In this document: one piece after another, positions 14,399 through 16,671 of the stretch | How positions within the stretch are numbered: the first letter of the stretch is position 1 | Layout of the letters: the number at the start of each line of letters is the position of its first letter | NCBI GenBank assembly: GCA_023436765.1 | Contig: JAEZHX010000218.1 | Span: forward strand, 1 to 16,671 | Direction: 5' to 3' | Source of the DNA: Bacillota bacterium | GTDB lineage: Bacteria; Bacillota; Clostridia; Lachnospirales; Lachnospiraceae | Length of the DNA stretch: 16,671 nucleotides | Made by a program: the position numbers and the translations under genes | Notes under the pieces: generated by a model | Databases searched by the model: none | What the model was told of the DNA's origin: nothing | Seen by the model: only the letters and a program-made list of their open reading frames with translations

Positions 14399-15025
14399 TC
14401 AGATTCTACGCAAAAGCTCCGGATGGTTCTCCAGATGAGCATGATCATTAAAACGTTCCAGATAAAAGCGGTCAATGTCCGGATTATATACCAGCTGAGT
14501 GATACTGGTATTCTCTAAGGATACTCCGAACAGGAAACGCTTGGCTTGAGTCTTGCCAAAGAGTGCAGCCAGAAGAACCCGAATGACACCGCCATGGGTC
14601 ACAATGACAATATTTTTCTTACCACTCTGAAGAATCTCCTGGATAATGGGCATAGCTCTTTCATATACGGAGGTACCATTTTCTCCTCCCGGATATGGGA
14701 TATCATCAAGGAGCTTATACTGCTCTTCCTTGAACTCGCGAAAATGCTCCCAAATATACTGTTCTGTCATGCCCGTCAACAAACCGAAGGATATTTCCTG
14801 CAAATCCTCTCGAATGGTAATCGGAAGCGTTAGTCCCTGATTGATGATTTCTGCGGTCTGTTTCGCCCTGATCAGATGACTGCAATATAATGCATCAATC
14901 GGATAACCCTCCAGACGATTCCTAAGTAGCTCTGCCTGATTTTGACCAATGGATGAGAGCTCCACATCCACATTACATAGTGTACTGTTTTGTCTGCCAT
15001 GGCGTATGAGATATAAATTAATCAT
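14399..15025 (-). CDS. Histidine phosphatase family protein
   Basis: A 208-residue member of the phosphoglycerate-mutase-like histidine phosphatase superfamily. The phosphate pocket is visible as LIRHG at 6-10 (Arg8, His9, the phospho-acceptor), Arg53 in HLIRAKQTA, Glu77 in LQEISFG, and VTHGG at 142-146 (His144). Members of this size include GpmB/CobC-like phosphatases acting on small phosphoesters; the substrate is not determined. It follows asnA by 13 bp. Its AAGGAG ribosome binding site overlaps the asnA stop codon, 8 bases before the ATG, so translation is probably coupled to asnA. Why an asparagine synthesis gene is paired with it is not clear. Confidence 0.92.
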   Translation of the reverse strand: MINLYLIRHGRQNSTLCNVDVELSSIGQNQAELLRNRLEGYPIDALYCSHLIRAKQTAEIINQGLTLPITIREDLQEISFGLLTGMTEQYIWEHFREFKEEQYKLLDDIPYPGGENGTSVYERAMPIIQEILQSGKKNIVIVTHGGVIRVLLAALFGKTQAKRFLFGVSLENTSITQLVYNPDIDRFYLERFNDHAHLENHPELLRRI

Positions 15026-15038
15026 CTGTTCTTACTCC

Positions 15039-16046
15039 TTACAGGAGATGTAGCCCCTTCTTTTCAGCCGTATCTATTACCTCTGCCGGCCATACAGAGG
15101 ACTGAACTTCCCCGATATGTGCCTTGCGCAGATAAAACATACATATTCTGGACTGTCCGATTCCTCCACCGATGGTATATGGAAGCTCTTGGTTAATCAA
15201 AGCCTTCTGGAAGGGAAGCTCTGCCCGATCCATGCAATTGCTGATCTTAAGCTGCTCCAGCAGGGAATCCTCATCCACACGGATACCCATGGAGGACAGC
15301 TCCAACGCGATATCCAGGACAGGATAATATACGATGATATCTCCGTTTAATTTCCAGTCATCATAATCCGGTGCTCTACCGTCATGCCTTTCTCCTGATG
15401 CGAGTGCTCCTCCAATCTGCATAATGAAGACGGCACCGTTTTCCTTTGCTATCTCATACTCCCTCTCCTTCGGCGTAAGCTTAGGGAAACGATCCTCAAG
15501 CTCCTGTGAGGTTACAAAGGTAATATGATCCGGGAGAATTTCTTTCACATGATCATACATGACAGCAACATACTTCTCCGTATTACGCAGTGCCTTATAT
15601 ACTCTGTTAACGATGCTTTTTAAGGTATCTATATTGCGGTCACACTTTTCGATTACCATTTCCCAGTCCCATTGGTCAACGTAGATGGAATGGATATTAT
15701 CTGTCTCCTCGTCCCGGCGGATCGCATTCATATCCGTGTAAAGGCCTTCCCCTAGCATAAATCCATAACGCTTTAAAGCCTGCCTTTTCCACTTTGCGAG
15801 GGAGTGTACAATCTCAACAACTGCTGCATCCTGCTCCTTAATATCGAAGCTGACCGGCCGTTCTACACCATTTAAGTTATCATTCAGCCCGGTCTCCGGT
15901 TTAACAAATAACGGTGCAGATACTCTGGTAAGATTTAGCTGCTTCGCCAGCTCTCTCTCAAAAAAATCCTTTACGTATTTAATTCCGATCTCAGTATCTT
16001 TAATATCCAATATCGGCTGATAGCCGTCAGGAATCACTAATTTCAT
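15039..16046 (-). CDS. asnA: Aspartate-ammonia ligase
   Basis: A 335-residue ammonia-dependent asparagine synthetase. It uses ATP (to AMP) and ammonium to turn aspartate into asparagine and shares the class II aminoacyl-tRNA synthetase fold. Recognised segments are NLNGVERPVSFDI at 57-69, the EGLYTDMNAIRRDE region at 100-113, YVDQWDWE at 122-129, GRAPDYDDW at 223-231, and the motif-3-like GGGIGQSR at 293-300. Length matches the E. coli enzyme (about 330). The ATG at 16046 is chosen because GGGAGG lies 7 bases upstream; a TTG at 16061 overlaps it and adds five odd residues. It has its own near-consensus promoter with a palindrome over the start-site region. No T-box leader is visible, although some Firmicutes control Asn genes that way. 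Confidence 0.97.
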   Translation of the reverse strand: MKLVIPDGYQPILDIKDTEIGIKYVKDFFERELAKQLNLTRVSAPLFVKPETGLNDNLNGVERPVSFDIKEQDAAVVEIVHSLAKWKRQALKRYGFMLGEGLYTDMNAIRRDEETDNIHSIYVDQWDWEMVIEKCDRNIDTLKSIVNRVYKALRNTEKYVAVMYDHVKEILPDHITFVTSQELEDRFPKLTPKEREYEIAKENGAVFIMQIGGALASGERHDGRAPDYDDWKLNGDIIVYYPVLDIALELSSMGIRVDEDSLLEQLKISNCMDRAELPFQKALINQELPYTIGGGIGQSRICMFYLRKAHIGEVQSSVWPAEVIDTAEKKGLHLL

Positions 16047-16072
16047 GAACCAACCTCCCAATTATCGACTGT

Positions 16073-16088
16073 TGTGCTATGTAGCACA
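16073..16088. promoter_or_regulatory. Palindromic operator candidate at the asnA start site
   Basis: TGTGCTATGTAGCACA has perfect 7-bp arms around a 2-bp centre. It shares its last plus-strand base with the asnA -10 and covers the expected transcription start. That is a typical position for a repressor site. The cognate regulator is unknown. A 2-nt loop makes an mRNA hairpin less likely than a protein site. Confidence 0.5.
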
Positions 16089-16116
16089 TTTTACAAGTTT
16101 ATTCTTATTTTGTCAA
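16088..16116 (-). promoter_or_regulatory. Near-consensus sigma-A promoter of asnA
   Basis: On the minus strand a perfect TTGACA (16116-16111), a 17-bp spacer and TAAAAT (16093-16088) form the best promoter in the window. Transcription would start near 16081, about 35 nt before the asnA ATG. It lies just outside the inverted-repeat element at 16130-16294. Confidence 0.75.
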
Positions 16117-16246
16117 TCAGATGTGATATGTTACTGTTCACACCCCCCGTCAGATTTTGATATGATTTCGGCAAATGTTTCCGAAGTCGGAGACGCTTCC
16201 GCTTAGTTGCATTACGTTGTGCAATATACTCCTTTTCGAAAATCAT
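16091..16246 (-). CDS. Very small basic open frame in the repeat element (doubtful gene)
   Basis: A 51-codon open frame starting at an ATG inside the inner inverted repeat and ending in TAA within the asnA promoter. The product would be very basic: residues 11-27 contain ten Arg/Lys, including KRKRLRLRK. GGVNSN at residues 34-39 is encoded by the terminal inverted repeat itself. No ribosome binding site precedes the ATG. An AAGGAG lies within codons 5-6 and would suit a TTG at 16224 in another frame (24 codons, stop at 16150) with a short 4-nt gap. The open frame may be only a by-product of the repeat. I recall similar peptides scattered through Lachnospiraceae genomes, but that is unverified memory. 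Confidence 0.25.
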   Translation of the reverse strand: MIFEKEYIAQRNATKRKRLRLRKHLPKSYQNLTGGVNSNISHLIDKIRINL

Positions 16247-16294
16247 TTGCCGAAATCACAGAATTAAATTACTGGCTTGGGTGTGAACAGTAAC
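16130..16294. repeat. 165-bp element with nested perfect inverted repeats
   Basis: The ends are 16-bp perfect inverted repeats: GTTACTGTTCACACCC (16130-16145) and its complement at 16279-16294. Inside is a second perfect 15-bp pair: TGATTTCGGCAAATG (16163-16177) and its complement at 16244-16258. The core holds TCCGA-AG-TCGGA (16180-16191), TTGCA/TGCAA (16207-16211/16220-16224) and the palindrome TTTTCGAAAA (16233-16242). It fills most of the gap between the 107-residue unknown gene (10 bp away) and the asnA promoter. No transposase and no obvious target-site duplication are seen. It looks like a MITE-like or structured intergenic repeat; copy number cannot be judged from one window. Confidence 0.8.
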
Positions 16295-16304
16295 GCGATC
16301 AATT

Positions 16305-16628
16305 TTACTGGCTGCGCTGCTTCCGGTTCGATTCATAGATATCATTATAAACAGACAGCATAATGGTAAATACATCATTATCGATTAACCCCCGCTTGTT
16401 GGAGTATTCTACCAGATAGCAGGAGTAGGCAACAAATTTATAATGCTGGAATAAAACACTGAAGTTCTCCATATCATAATATTTTTTTATGATATTCCAA
16501 TTATAATCGGATAGCTCCTTCACGGCTTCATCCGGTTTATCCTTAAGAATATCCTTCATTTCATCAAATTTTGAATTGATAAACAGCTCCTTTAAGTACA
16601 GGTCTAAGCTACCCAATTCCTCATTCAT
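16305..16628 (-). CDS. Hypothetical helical protein, 107 residues
   Basis: I do not recognise this protein. It is acidic to neutral, soluble-looking and probably mostly helical, with Leu/Ile/Phe at helical spacing in LDLYLKELFINSKFDEMKDI (residues 8-27), a middle aromatic stretch near FSVLFQHYKFVAYSCYLVEY, and a polar C-terminal tail (ESNRKQRSQ). It has no signal peptide, membrane segment or metal motif. The ATG at 16628 is chosen because GGAGG lies 8 bases upstream; two earlier in-frame starts overlap or precede that site. An inverted repeat, AGAACA/TGTTCT at 16647-16669, lies upstream at the window edge. It ends 10 bp before the inverted-repeat element. It could be a small regulatory or adaptor protein, but that is a guess. 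Confidence 0.7.
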   Translation of the reverse strand: MNEELGSLDLYLKELFINSKFDEMKDILKDKPDEAVKELSDYNWNIIKKYYDMENFSVLFQHYKFVAYSCYLVEYSNKRGLIDNDVFTIMLSVYNDIYESNRKQRSQ

Positions 16629-16671
16629 TCTCTTTCCCTCCATTCGAGAACAAGCCAAAGACCTGTTCTGT

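Noticed and set aside
16047..16129. T-box leader before asnA
   Set aside because: The leader from the strong promoter is only about 35 nt and lacks the T-box sequence and antiterminator.

Overview
The window reads like a chromosomal stretch of an anaerobic clostridial Firmicute, most likely a member of the Lachnospiraceae. The reasons are moderate GC (low-to-mid 40s by eye), strong AGGAGG-type ribosome binding sites before nearly every gene, ATG/GTG/TTG starts, sigma-A-like promoters, and protein types typical of that family (ammonia-dependent AsnA, MntP, DegV, SLC45-like MFS carriers, many small stand-alone enzymes). This placement is inferred from gene content and protein appearance; there is no rRNA here. 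No tRNA, rRNA, CRISPR array, prophage gene or transposase is visible.

Layout. (1) 1-2890, arginine region. On the minus strand a YpeA-like GNAT acetyltransferase leads into the start of argJ, which runs off the left edge. maf (nucleotide pyrophosphatase) lies upstream on the same strand. On the plus strand argG has its own promoter and terminator. The argG and GNAT-argJ promoters share one layout: a TTGCAT -35, a 17-bp spacer, a TATAAT-like -10, and ARG-box-like sequences over both elements 20 bp apart. This suggests common control by ArgR. (2) 2979-8684, a long minus-strand run: DegV fatty-acid-binding protein, TIM-barrel sugar isomerase-like protein, TrmH/SpoU RNA methyltransferase, SLC45-like MFS transporter, membrane-anchored glycerophosphodiesterase, membrane-anchored alpha/beta hydrolase. 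The last five are separated by only 28-63 bp and are probably one operon. (3) 8685-14393, a plus-strand run: mntP, a RimJ/L-type GNAT, a four-helix membrane protein of unknown function, an NAD(P)-binding SDR protein, a HAD phosphatase overlapping a metallo-beta-lactamase-fold hydrolase, and an aldo/keto reductase closed by a clear terminator. (4) 14399-16671, minus strand: an unknown helical protein, a 165-bp element with perfect terminal inverted repeats, then asnA coupled to a histidine phosphatase.

Most genes are ordinary housekeeping or accessory metabolism. The parts worth a second look are non-coding. They are the 165-bp nested inverted-repeat element upstream of asnA, which carries a small very basic open frame; the near-consensus asnA promoter with a 16-bp palindrome over the start-site region; the matched ARG-box promoters; and the overlapping inverted repeats upstream of mntP.
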